DNA of 64,000 nucleotides from Streptomyces tailanensis (GTDB lineage: Bacteria; Actinomycetota; Actinomycetes; Streptomycetales; Streptomycetaceae): positions 124,001 to 188,000 of the forward strand of contig NZ_VTHJ01000007.1 of the NCBI RefSeq assembly GCF_008386495.1, read 5' to 3'. The position numbers and the translations under genes were made by a program. Under the pieces are notes generated by a model, which saw nothing but the letters and a program-made list of their open reading frames with translations, was not told the DNA's origin and made no database searches. Of this stretch, positions 8,262 through 15,659 are shown one piece after another. Within the stretch, counting starts at the first letter, position 1; every line of letters begins with the position of its first letter.

Positions 8262-9442
8262 CCGACGCCCCCGAACTCCGGCGCCGTACCGCCGAGTTGC
8301 TGGCCGCATACCCGCCGGCCACCACCGACCGCCTGGACTTCCTGCGCGCCCGCTTCGACGCGGGACTCGCCTGGGTGCACTACCCGGAGGGCCTCGGCGG
8401 ACTGGGCGCGCCCCGCTCCCTCCAGGCCGTCGTGGACGCCGAGCTGGAGGCGGCCGGGGCCCCCGACAACGACCCGCGGCGCATCGGGATCGGCCTCGGC
8501 ATGGCCGCGCCCACGATCCTCGCCTACGGCACGGAGGAGCAGAAGCGGCAGTACCTGCGGCCGCTGTGGACCGGTGAGGAGGTCTGGTGCCAGCTCTTCA
8601 GCGAGCCCGGCGCCGGGTCCGACCTCGCCGCGCTCGGGACGAGGGCCGTACGGGAGGGCGACGGCGACTGGGTCGTCAACGGGCAGAAGGTGTGGACGTC
8701 GAGCGCCCACCTCGCCCGCTGGGCCATCCTCATCGCCCGCACCGACCCGGACGTGCCCAAGCACCAGGGCATCACGTACTTCATCTGCGACATGACCGAC
8801 CCGGGCGTCGACGTCCGGCCGCTCCGCCAGGTCACCGGTGAGGCCGAGTTCAACGAGGTGTTCCTCACCGACGTACGCATCCCGGACGCACGTCGCCTCG
8901 GCGATATCGGCGACGGCTGGAGGGTCGCGCAGACCACGCTGAACAACGAACGCGTCGCCATCGGCGGTATGCGGCTGCCCCGCGAGGGCGGCATGATCGG
9001 GCCCGTCTCCAAGACCTGGCGCGAACGCCCCGAACTGCGCACCCACGACCTCCACCAGCGGCTCCTCAAGCTCTGGGTCGAGGCCGAGACCGCCCGCCTC
9101 ACCGCGGAGCGGCTGCGCCAGCAGCTCGTCGCCGGACAGCCCGGCCCCGAGGGCGCCGGCATGAAGCTCGCCTTCGCCCACCTCAACCAGGAGATCAGCG
9201 GCCTGGAGGTCGAACTCCGCGGCGAGGAAGGCCTGTTGTACGACGACTGGACCATGCGGCGCCCGGAGCTCGTCGACTTCGTCGGCCGCGACGCCGGCTA
9301 CCGCTACCTCCGCTCCAAGGGCAACAGCGTCGAGGGCGGGACCACCGAGGTCCTGCTCAACATCGTCGCCGAGCGTGTCCTGGGCCTGCCCGCCGAGCCG
9401 CGCACCGACAAGGACGTCGCCTGGAAGGACCTCGCCCGATGA
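8258..9442 (+). CDS. Acyl-CoA dehydrogenase, subunit 1
   Basis: A 394-residue FAD-dependent acyl-CoA dehydrogenase introducing an alpha,beta double bond. Signatures: QLFSEPGAGSDLAALGTR near residue 110 (FAD/substrate loop), WVVNGQKVWTSSAH near 145, and the C-terminal EGGTTEVLLNIVAERVLGLP. It overlaps both neighbours by four bases (ATGA at each junction), and the next gene encodes a second, divergent acyl-CoA dehydrogenase. Such adjacent pairs in actinobacteria often form alpha2beta2 FadE heterotetramers acting on bulky CoA esters such as steroid side chains; that assembly is inferred here, not shown. Confidence 0.9.
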   Translation: MTDAPELRRRTAELLAAYPPATTDRLDFLRARFDAGLAWVHYPEGLGGLGAPRSLQAVVDAELEAAGAPDNDPRRIGIGLGMAAPTILAYGTEEQKRQYLRPLWTGEEVWCQLFSEPGAGSDLAALGTRAVREGDGDWVVNGQKVWTSSAHLARWAILIARTDPDVPKHQGITYFICDMTDPGVDVRPLRQVTGEAEFNEVFLTDVRIPDARRLGDIGDGWRVAQTTLNNERVAIGGMRLPREGGMIGPVSKTWRERPELRTHDLHQRLLKLWVEAETARLTAERLRQQLVAGQPGPEGAGMKLAFAHLNQEISGLEVELRGEEGLLYDDWTMRRPELVDFVGRDAGYRYLRSKGNSVEGGTTEVLLNIVAERVLGLPAEPRTDKDVAWKDLAR

Positions 9443-10548
9443 GTACGACGAGCGCGACGAGCGCGACGAGCGCACAGCCCGACCTCCTGTACTCGGAGGA
9501 GGAAGAGGCCCTCCGCGCCGCCGTCCGCGACCTGCTCAGGGACCACTGCGACGCACCCGGTGTCATCGCCCGCACCGAGTCCGACGCGCCCCACGACCGC
9601 GAGGCCTGGAAGGCGCTCGCCGACGGCATGGGGCTCGCCGGGCTGCTGATTCCCGAGGCCCACGGCGGCCAGGGCGCAACGCACCGCGAAGTCGCCGTGG
9701 TCCTGGAGGAGTTGGGGCGTGCGGTCGCCCCGGTGCCGTATCTGACGAGCGCCGTCGTCGCCACCGAGGCCCTGCTCTCCTGCGAGGCCGCCGACCTGCT
9801 CGCCGACCTGGCGACCGGCCGCAGGATCGGCGCCCTCACCGTCGCGCTCCACATCGCCCCGGGCGCCGCCTACAAGGTCGTACGGCATGAGGACGGCGCT
9901 CTGCACGGAGAGCTGACCGGCATCGCGGACGCGGCCGTCGCCGATGTGCTGCTCGTGCCCGCCGACGACGGCGGTCTGTACGCGGTCGACGCCTCCGCCG
10001 CGACCGTCACCCCCCAGGTGTCCCTGGACCTGACCCGGCCCCTCGCGACCGTCACCCTCGACGGGGCGCCCGGCCGCCTCCTCGGCGATGCGGAACCCGC
10101 CGTACGACGAGCCCTGCTCGCGGGGGCCGGGCTGCTGGCCTCCGAGCAACTCGGGCTCGCCGAGTGGGCGTTGACCGAGACCGTGCGCTACCTCAAGGAG
10201 CGCAAGCAGTTCAACCGGCCCGTCGGTGGCTTCCAGGCGCTCAAGCACCGGCTCGCGCAGCTGTGGCTGGAGGTCGTCAACCTGCGGGCGGCCGCCCGGA
10301 ACGCCGCCGACGCGCTGGCGAGGGACGAGGACACCGCCGTCGCGGTCGCCGTCGCCCAGGCCTACGCGGCGCCCGTCGCCGTCCACGCCGCCGAGGAGGC
10401 GCTGCAACTGCACGGCGGGATCGGCATGACGTGGGAGCACCCGATCCACCTCTGCCTCAAGCGGGCGAAGGCCGACTCGATCGCGTACGGCACGGCCGGC
10501 GCCCACCGCGGGGCGCTGGCCGAACTGGTCGACCTCCAGGCCCCCTGA
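9439..10548 (+). CDS. Acyl-CoA dehydrogenase, subunit 2
   Basis: A 369-residue acyl-CoA dehydrogenase, shorter and more divergent than its partner. Conserved parts include GLLIPEAHGGQGATHREVAV near 70, ERKQFNRPVGGFQALKHRLA near 255 and LHGGIGMTWEHPIHLCLKRA near 325. The N-terminus carries an STTSATSATSAQ repeat encoded by tandem GAGCGCGAC units at 9448-9474. It is translationally coupled to the first dehydrogenase and is followed by a strong terminator, so the operon ends here. Probable role: the second subunit of a heteromeric FadE. Confidence 0.88.
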   Translation: MSTTSATSATSAQPDLLYSEEEEALRAAVRDLLRDHCDAPGVIARTESDAPHDREAWKALADGMGLAGLLIPEAHGGQGATHREVAVVLEELGRAVAPVPYLTSAVVATEALLSCEAADLLADLATGRRIGALTVALHIAPGAAYKVVRHEDGALHGELTGIADAAVADVLLVPADDGGLYAVDASAATVTPQVSLDLTRPLATVTLDGAPGRLLGDAEPAVRRALLAGAGLLASEQLGLAEWALTETVRYLKERKQFNRPVGGFQALKHRLAQLWLEVVNLRAAARNAADALARDEDTAVAVAVAQAYAAPVAVHAAEEALQLHGGIGMTWEHPIHLCLKRAKADSIAYGTAGAHRGALAELVDLQAP

Positions 10549-10571
10549 CGTACCACCGGGGAAGAGCAGGG

Positions 10572-10601
10572 AAAGCCCGCCCCACCTGGGGCGGGCTTTT
10601 T
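10572..10601 (+). terminator. Rho-independent terminator of the acyl-CoA dehydrogenase operon
   Basis: A perfect 13-bp stem (10572-10584 with 10587-10599) with a two-base CC loop is followed by a run of T. It starts 24 bases after the stop codon of the second dehydrogenase. Confidence 0.92.
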
Positions 10602-10742
10602 CGTGTGCCTCAGTGCGCTTCCCGCGGACGGGATGAACAGGGAGCGGCAGTCCGGCCAACTCGCGCCACGTACAGGCTCTTTGTGCGGCCAGGTCCCCCA
10701 TACTCGCTGAGGTCCCGTACGCCACTCAAAGGGAGGCAGAGC

Positions 10743-11600
10743 ATGGCCCTCACCACCCGTCGCAGAGCCCTCACCACCCTCGGCGCCGCCCTCGCGGGCG
10801 CGGTCGCCCTGCCCGCCACCAGCGCGTGGGCGGGCGAACGCAAGCACGGCCCGCGTCCGCTGTGGCGTGCCCACGCGCACAACGACTACGAGCACCCGCG
10901 ACCCCTGTTCGACGCGCTCGACCACCGCTTCGGCAGCGTCGAGGCCGACATCTTCCTCGTCGGCGACCAGCTCCTCGTCGCCCACGACCCCGTCGACCTC
11001 GACCCCACCCGCACCCTCGAATCCCTCTACCTCGACCCGCTCGCCGCCCGCGTCCGCGCCAACCACGGCTCCGTGTACCGGGGACAGCGAGGCTCGCTGC
11101 AACTGCTCATCGACATCAAGACCGAGGGATCGTCCACGTACCTCGCACTCGACCGCCAACTGCGGCGCCACAAGCACCTGTTCACGACCTACGAGCACGG
11201 CAGGGTGTACCCGGGCCCGGTGACCGCCGTGATCTCGGGCGACCGGGCCGCCCGCGTGCCGATGGAGGCGCAGACGGTACGGCGCGCCTTCTACGACGGC
11301 CGACTCGCCGACCTCGGCGGCGCGGCGCCCGCCTCCTTCATCCCGCTGATCAGCGACAACTGGACGCTCAACTTCACCTGGCGGGGCGAGGGGGCGTTCC
11401 CGGCGGCCGAGCGTGCCAAGCTGCGCACGATCGTCTCCACGGCGCACGGGCGTGGGCAGAAGGTGCGCTTCTGGGCGACGCCGGACGTGCCGGGGGCGGC
11501 CCGGGACGCGCTGTGGGGTGAGCTGGTCGACGCGGACGTGGATTACCTCAACACGGATGATCTCGCGGGGCTCGAAGCGTTCCTGGACGGCCGGCGGTAG
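10743..11600 (+). CDS. Tat-exported PI-PLC/glycerophosphodiester phosphodiesterase-like protein
   Basis: A 285-residue secreted protein. The N-terminus TTRRRALTTLGAALAG has a twin-arginine signal ending around SAWA (residues 28-31). The mature part begins RAHAHNDYEHPRPLFDALD, an H-x-H-N-D motif, followed by SVEADIFLV and LLVAHDPVD, the metal and phosphate ligands of the PLC-like phosphodiesterase TIM barrel (also seen in yeast AIM6-type proteins). It would hydrolyse a phosphodiester outside the membrane; the head group is unknown. Start ATG at 10743 after AAGGGAGGCAGAGC. It is monocistronic between a terminator and a small-protein gene. Confidence 0.82.
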   Translation: MALTTRRRALTTLGAALAGAVALPATSAWAGERKHGPRPLWRAHAHNDYEHPRPLFDALDHRFGSVEADIFLVGDQLLVAHDPVDLDPTRTLESLYLDPLAARVRANHGSVYRGQRGSLQLLIDIKTEGSSTYLALDRQLRRHKHLFTTYEHGRVYPGPVTAVISGDRAARVPMEAQTVRRAFYDGRLADLGGAAPASFIPLISDNWTLNFTWRGEGAFPAAERAKLRTIVSTAHGRGQKVRFWATPDVPGAARDALWGELVDADVDYLNTDDLAGLEAFLDGRR

Positions 11601-11732
11601 ACATCTTGATCAGCGTCCGGTCGGCGTAGACACCACACGTTCGGCGGATACGTCAGCCGCACGGACGAACCCTTCGCTACGCCACACTTACGGCCGAATG
11701 CCGCGAAGTGGGCGTGGCGGAGGAGGTTGACG

Positions 11733-11927
11733 ATGGCCATTTCCATCTCTGTGGTGGTCCTGCTCGTGATCCTGACGGTGATCTTCATGCGCAACGGTTC
11801 GCTGAAGTTCTCGCACGCCGCGGTGTGTGTTCTGCTGGGCTTCTACATGGCCGGCACGAGCCTGGCCCCGACCATCCACAACGGCCTGACGGCCACGGCG
11901 GACATCGTCAGCAGCCTGAAGCCGTGA
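11733..11927 (+). CDS. Small membrane protein of unknown function
   Basis: A 64-residue protein consisting essentially of two hydrophobic segments: residues 3-19 (ISISVVVLLVILTVIFM) and about 28-45 (AAVCVLLGFYMAGTSLA), separated by RNGSLKFSH. The C-terminus TIHNGLTATADIVSSLKP is hydrophilic. An excellent ribosome site (AGGAGG, 7 bases upstream) supports the ATG at 11733 over the TTG two codons earlier. I recall similar unnamed short proteins in Streptomyces, but no function can be given. Confidence 0.75.
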   Translation: MAISISVVVLLVILTVIFMRNGSLKFSHAAVCVLLGFYMAGTSLAPTIHNGLTATADIVSSLKP

Positions 11928-11948
11928 TATCGCGCCGGGTTTCTTCGA

Positions 11949-12241
11949 CCCCGCCGCCCCTACCCATTCCCGTCCCCAGGGGTAGCTGCCCCTTCGGCCC
12001 CGCTTCGCGTGAGAGCTCGGGGGGTGGGGTTTGTATGGCGGGTGCGGGTTGTGTTGGGTTGCTCGCGCAGTTCCCCGCGCCCCTGAAGGCACGGCCCTGC
12101 GGGCCGCTGAAAAGACTGGGGCGCAGCCCGTCTTCTCAGGGGCGCGGGGAACTGCGCGACAAGCCCCCACCCACCCGCACCCGGCGCAGGGGGTTGAAGG
12201 GGCGCAGCCCCTGGGGATGGGAATGGGTAGGGGCGGCGGGG
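11949..12241. repeat. Composite nested inverted repeat, 293 bp
   Basis: This element fills the gap between the small membrane protein and the glycosidase gene; the 330-bp gap holds no gene. Outer arms of 23 bp (11949-11971 and 12219-12241) are perfect reverse complements. Inside them a second perfect inverted repeat has 24-bp arms (12063-12086 and 12136-12159), with smaller hairpins within. The convergent transcripts on either side would both run into it, so it may terminate transcription in both directions. Parts recur at 1571-1591 and near 5381. Confidence 0.85.
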
Positions 12242-12257
12242 GCGGAGAAATGGGTGG

Positions 12258-13511
12258 TCAGCGCCAAGGGTTGGTGAAGAGGCCGATGGCGTTGGGGACG
12301 GGGCGTTCAGTGCCGGCGGTGGGGTGGTTTCGTACGGTGACCTCGGTGGTCCCGGGGGTGCGGGCGGCCAGGGTCGTCGAGCCGCCGCCGTCCAGGCTGA
12401 AGGCGTCGACCGAGCCCAACTTCCGCATCATGGCGGCCACTTCGGCGATGGTCAGACCCGTGCGGTAGGCAGGGGCTCCGTCCAGGGCCAGCAGAAGGAG
12501 GCGGTGGCCGCCGTCGGCGATGCCCGCTGCCGTGCGTACCGCCGAGGTCGTGTCGTCCAGGCCGGGGAGCGGCCGGCCGGACCGCAGGACCGGGTAGCCG
12601 CCGACGGCGAAGGCGTACGGGATGCGGGTCGACGAGGCCACCAGACGGTGACGCACCTTGACCGCGTCGCCCGGCGACAGCTTGCGCAGCCGCTGGGCGC
12701 CCGCCTCGCGGCCGACCAGGACGGTCGTGCGGGGCTCGATGGCGCCGCTGCCGGGGGTGGCGGCAGAGGCCACCACACGGCCGTCGGCGATCCGCACCTC
12801 GTGGGTGTCCGTGCTGCACGGCGCCGCCCGGTCCGTGTCCGTGCCGCAGACCGCCCGCATCCGGGAGACGCTGCCCCAGTCCGAGGTGAACGCCCCGACG
12901 GAACCGACCGGCAGGGCGTACTGGTTGAGGCCGCCGAGCGGGAGATCGCTCTCGGGGGTGGTGACGGAACCGGCGAGGGCGATGCTGTCGAGCCGGGCCC
13001 GGCCGTCGGCGGTGACGCCGAGCACGTCCTTGGTGCTCGTGCCGGGCGGCAGAGCGGGGCCGAAGCGCTGCCCGTTCGGTACGGCGGCCTTGAGCGCGCG
13101 CCCGCGGGCGATCGCCGGGCCGACCGACGCGCCCGTGGCGGCGACACCAGGATGCTGGGTCTCGGTGATGTTGAAGAAGTCCCCGTTGACGCCGGCCACG
13201 GCACCGGCCGACGTGGCCAGTTGGGACACGGTGGCCCGTGCGGCCACCTTCCCCGGGTAGAGGAGCCCCACGCCCACCTGGCGGCTGCGCAAGTTGACGC
13301 TCAGGACGTGTGCGTGCGCCACGCCCTGGGCCGCGTCGATGTCGAACCGGGTGTACTCGATGCCCGGTGCGAGTTCGACGGCCTTCGACGCGGCGCCGGC
13401 CGGTGCCGCCCCCGCGAGGGCCGCCCCGGCCAGCACACTCCATGCCGCGAGAACCGTCAGTACCGTTCTGACAGTTCTGACTGTTCTGAATCGTGCGCCA
13501 CGACGTGTCAC
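12258..13511 (-). CDS. Secreted phosphodiester glycosidase family protein (NAGPA/DUF2233-like)
   Basis: A 417-residue exported protein. After a signal peptide (VLTVLAAWSVLAGAALAGAA, cleavage near APAGAA) comes a phosphodiester glycosidase domain: GVNGDFFNITETQHP near residue 115, YAFAVGGYPVLRSG near 310 and LDGGGSTTLAAR near 375, the conserved blocks of the family that uncovers N-acetylglucosamine-1-phosphodiester linkages. A natural bacterial substrate might be a sugar phosphodiester of wall polymers. Start GTG at 13511 after AGGGGGCACC. The signal peptide begins with an imperfect RTV/LTV repeat encoded by tandem CAGAAC-containing units. Probably monocistronic. Confidence 0.8.
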   Translation of the reverse strand: MTRRGARFRTVRTVRTVLTVLAAWSVLAGAALAGAAPAGAASKAVELAPGIEYTRFDIDAAQGVAHAHVLSVNLRSRQVGVGLLYPGKVAARATVSQLATSAGAVAGVNGDFFNITETQHPGVAATGASVGPAIARGRALKAAVPNGQRFGPALPPGTSTKDVLGVTADGRARLDSIALAGSVTTPESDLPLGGLNQYALPVGSVGAFTSDWGSVSRMRAVCGTDTDRAAPCSTDTHEVRIADGRVVASAATPGSGAIEPRTTVLVGREAGAQRLRKLSPGDAVKVRHRLVASSTRIPYAFAVGGYPVLRSGRPLPGLDDTTSAVRTAAGIADGGHRLLLLALDGAPAYRTGLTIAEVAAMMRKLGSVDAFSLDGGGSTTLAARTPGTTEVTVRNHPTAGTERPVPNAIGLFTNPWR

Positions 13512-13586
13512 GGTGCCCCCTGATGTCCCGTCAACTCTCCCAAGGCTCAAGGGGAGTGGACCAGACGAGGACCGGCCGCGCGGTGG

Positions 13587-13943
13587 CTACGCGTCGACGA
13601 CGCGAGAACGGATGAGGAAACGCACTCCTTCGGGTGCCTCCAGGGAGAAACCGCTGCCCCGGCCCGGTACGACGTCCACGATCAGCCGGGTGTGGCGCCA
13701 CACCTCGTACTGGCTGCGGGACATCCAGAAACCCACGGCCTCGTCGACGCCGTCGACCTGGAGCTCGGCCAGCAGGACGTCCGAGTCGCCGGTACGGAAC
13801 TCGCCGTCCGGGTAGCACATGGGCGCGCTGCCGTCGCAGCAGCCGCCCGACTGGTGGAACATCAACGGGCCGTGGGCCGCCCGCAGCCGCCGGAGAAGGT
13901 CGGCGGCCGCGGGGGTCAGCTCTACACGCGGGACCACATCCAT
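13587..13943 (-). CDS. DUF779 domain protein
   Basis: A 118-residue cytoplasmic protein of the DUF779 family. It contains the family cysteine cluster FHQSGGCCDGSAPMCY (residues about 30-45), a possible metal or redox site, and the conserved C-terminus FSLEAPEGVRFLIRSR. DUF779 genes often sit beside aldehyde dehydrogenases in other bacteria; here the nearest such gene is about 10 kb away. Start ATG at 13943; a TTG four codons upstream with GGCGGGG before it is an alternative. Function unknown. Confidence 0.8.
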   Translation of the reverse strand: MDVVPRVELTPAAADLLRRLRAAHGPLMFHQSGGCCDGSAPMCYPDGEFRTGDSDVLLAELQVDGVDEAVGFWMSRSQYEVWRHTRLIVDVVPGRGSGFSLEAPEGVRFLIRSRVVDA

Positions 13944-13994
13944 GGCCGTAGTCAACGCCCCGCCAGGTTGCGAGGACGTTGCGTGGGGCCGGCG

Positions 13995-15506
13995 TCAGCT
14001 GTGGGCGCCGCCGCCCGGGCGGTTGTTGCGGCGGCGCAGCAGGAGCAGGCCGCCCGCGAGGGCCGCGACGCCGCCGGCGGCGGACCAGGCCACGACTTCG
14101 GTGGTGCCGGTCGCGGCCAGGTCCTCGCCGCGTCCGCCCTGGGCGCTCGCGGAGGCGGACGGGGAGGGCGACGAGCCGCTCTTCTTCGTGCCGGTGCCGG
14201 ACCCCGAGCCGGCGCCCGAGTCCGAACCCGAGCCTGCCGCCTTGGACGCGGACGGGGACGCCTCCACCTCCGCCTTCGTCGCCTTGTCCCGCGTGAACGC
14301 CAGCGTGCCGAAGCCCAGTTGGTCGAAGCCGCCGCTGTTGGGGCCGTAGTCGCCGCCACCGCCCTCGGGGGCCGCCTTGGCGGCGATGCGGGTGACGTAG
14401 GAGGCGTCGAGGCCGCGGCGCTTGGTGTAGTGGTTGGCGATCATGGCCCAGATCGGGCGCGTCATGTTGGGGTCGACGCCCGCCGCCTGGGACGCGGTCT
14501 CGCGGCCGGACCAGCCGTTGATCGCACCCTTCGCACGGGTGTTCTCGGTGTAGGCCACCTCGCCGCCCATGGCCCACTTGGCCACGTACTGGGCGCCCTT
14601 GAGGAAGCGGTTGTCGTCGTAGCCGTACAGGTCGATGCCCTGGTTCCAGGCCATCTCGCAGAAGGTGCCCATCAGGCCGACGCCGAGGAGGGCGTGGCCC
14701 TGGTCGCGGCCGGCCTCCAGCCACTCGGCGAGGCCGTCGTCGTGGACGACGGGGATGGCCTTCTTGACGGCGCCGAGGCCCTCGCCGTTCTTGAAGTAGT
14801 CGACGGCGCGGGCGACCTGGGCCTTGTCGTCGCAGAAGATGCCGGTGGCGAGGACGCAGGCCATGTTGGCGAGGTCCCAGTTGGGCCAGTAGTTGGTGAC
14901 GACCGCGCCGTTGTGGTTCACCAGGAAGTCGTCGCTGAGCGGGGCGATGACGCCGCTCAGCATGTCCTGGAAGCGGTCGAGCGCGAAGTCGGGGTGATCG
15001 CGGACGAGCTCGGCGGCGTTGGCGATCTGGTAGCCGTACAGCCCGGCCGCCAGGAAACGGTCGGCGTTGCCCGCGATGGAAGTGAGCTTCTCCGACCAGG
15101 CGTTGAGGATGGCGACGGCGGTGTCGGCGTACTCGGCCTCGCCGGTGACGTGGTGGCGCAGGCCGTTCTGGTAGGCGGCGTGCACGTCGTTGTAGAAGGT
15201 CACGTAGTTCTGGCCCGTGCCGCCACGGACCACGGTCGCCTGCGGGTTGGCCTTCCAGCCGCTCTGCGCGTGCCGGTTGGCGGTCAGCTTCGCGAAGCCC
15301 GCCGTGTAGGGCTCGGCGCCCGCCTTCACCTTGGCCGCCATACGGGCCAGGTCCGCCTTGGTGTGGAGCAGACCGGGGTGCGCGTAGACGCCACCCGCCG
15401 CCGCGGCCGGTGTCGCCACCGCGCCCGTGCCGACGCCGAGCCCCGCCACGCCCGCGGCGGTTCCGGTGATCTTCAGCATGCTCCGGCGGCTGATCTGTGC
15501 TGTCAC
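13995..15506 (-). CDS. Alginate-lyase-family protein with Tat signal and sortase E-type anchor
   Basis: A 503-residue wall-associated polysaccharide lyase candidate. Tat signal SRRSMLKITGTAAG at residues 6-19; helical alpha/alpha toroid domain at about 45-400 (TNYWPNWDLANM and HDDGLAEWLEAGRDQGHA are family blocks); then a Ser/Gly/Lys-rich linker (about 415-460); LAATG at about 466-470; a hydrophobic stretch ending in LLLLRRRNNR. LAxTG is the sorting signal of class E sortases in high-GC actinobacteria, so the protein is predicted to be covalently attached to the cell wall. Start GTG at 15506. It lies just downstream of the pectate lyase-pectinesterase gene on the same strand, supporting a role in uronate polymer breakdown. 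Confidence 0.85.
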   Translation of the reverse strand: MTAQISRRSMLKITGTAAGVAGLGVGTGAVATPAAAAGGVYAHPGLLHTKADLARMAAKVKAGAEPYTAGFAKLTANRHAQSGWKANPQATVVRGGTGQNYVTFYNDVHAAYQNGLRHHVTGEAEYADTAVAILNAWSEKLTSIAGNADRFLAAGLYGYQIANAAELVRDHPDFALDRFQDMLSGVIAPLSDDFLVNHNGAVVTNYWPNWDLANMACVLATGIFCDDKAQVARAVDYFKNGEGLGAVKKAIPVVHDDGLAEWLEAGRDQGHALLGVGLMGTFCEMAWNQGIDLYGYDDNRFLKGAQYVAKWAMGGEVAYTENTRAKGAINGWSGRETASQAAGVDPNMTRPIWAMIANHYTKRRGLDASYVTRIAAKAAPEGGGGDYGPNSGGFDQLGFGTLAFTRDKATKAEVEASPSASKAAGSGSDSGAGSGSGTGTKKSGSSPSPSASASAQGGRGEDLAATGTTEVVAWSAAGGVAALAGGLLLLRRRNNRPGGGAHS

Positions 15507-15581
15507 GGTGGAGGTCCTTGAGGTCTCGGGAACGGTTCGCAGCTCGCCCCTGCGTCGGCCCGCGCCGGGGGCTACGAACAG

Positions 15582-15634
15582 GAGACGCACCGACCCCGGG
15601 GGAGATAACAAAAAAAATGGGGGCGGTGCGTCTC
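15582..15634 (-). terminator. Large inverted repeat between the pectin and alginate-type lyase genes
   Basis: An 11-bp perfect stem (15582-15592 with 15624-15634) is extended inward by C4/G4. On the transcribed minus strand the loop contains a run of eight T. It lies 25 bases after the stop of the fusion gene and could terminate or attenuate read-through into the alginate-lyase-family gene. Confidence 0.6.
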
Positions 15635-15659
15635 TCGCCGTACGCGGCGGCGTCAGGTG

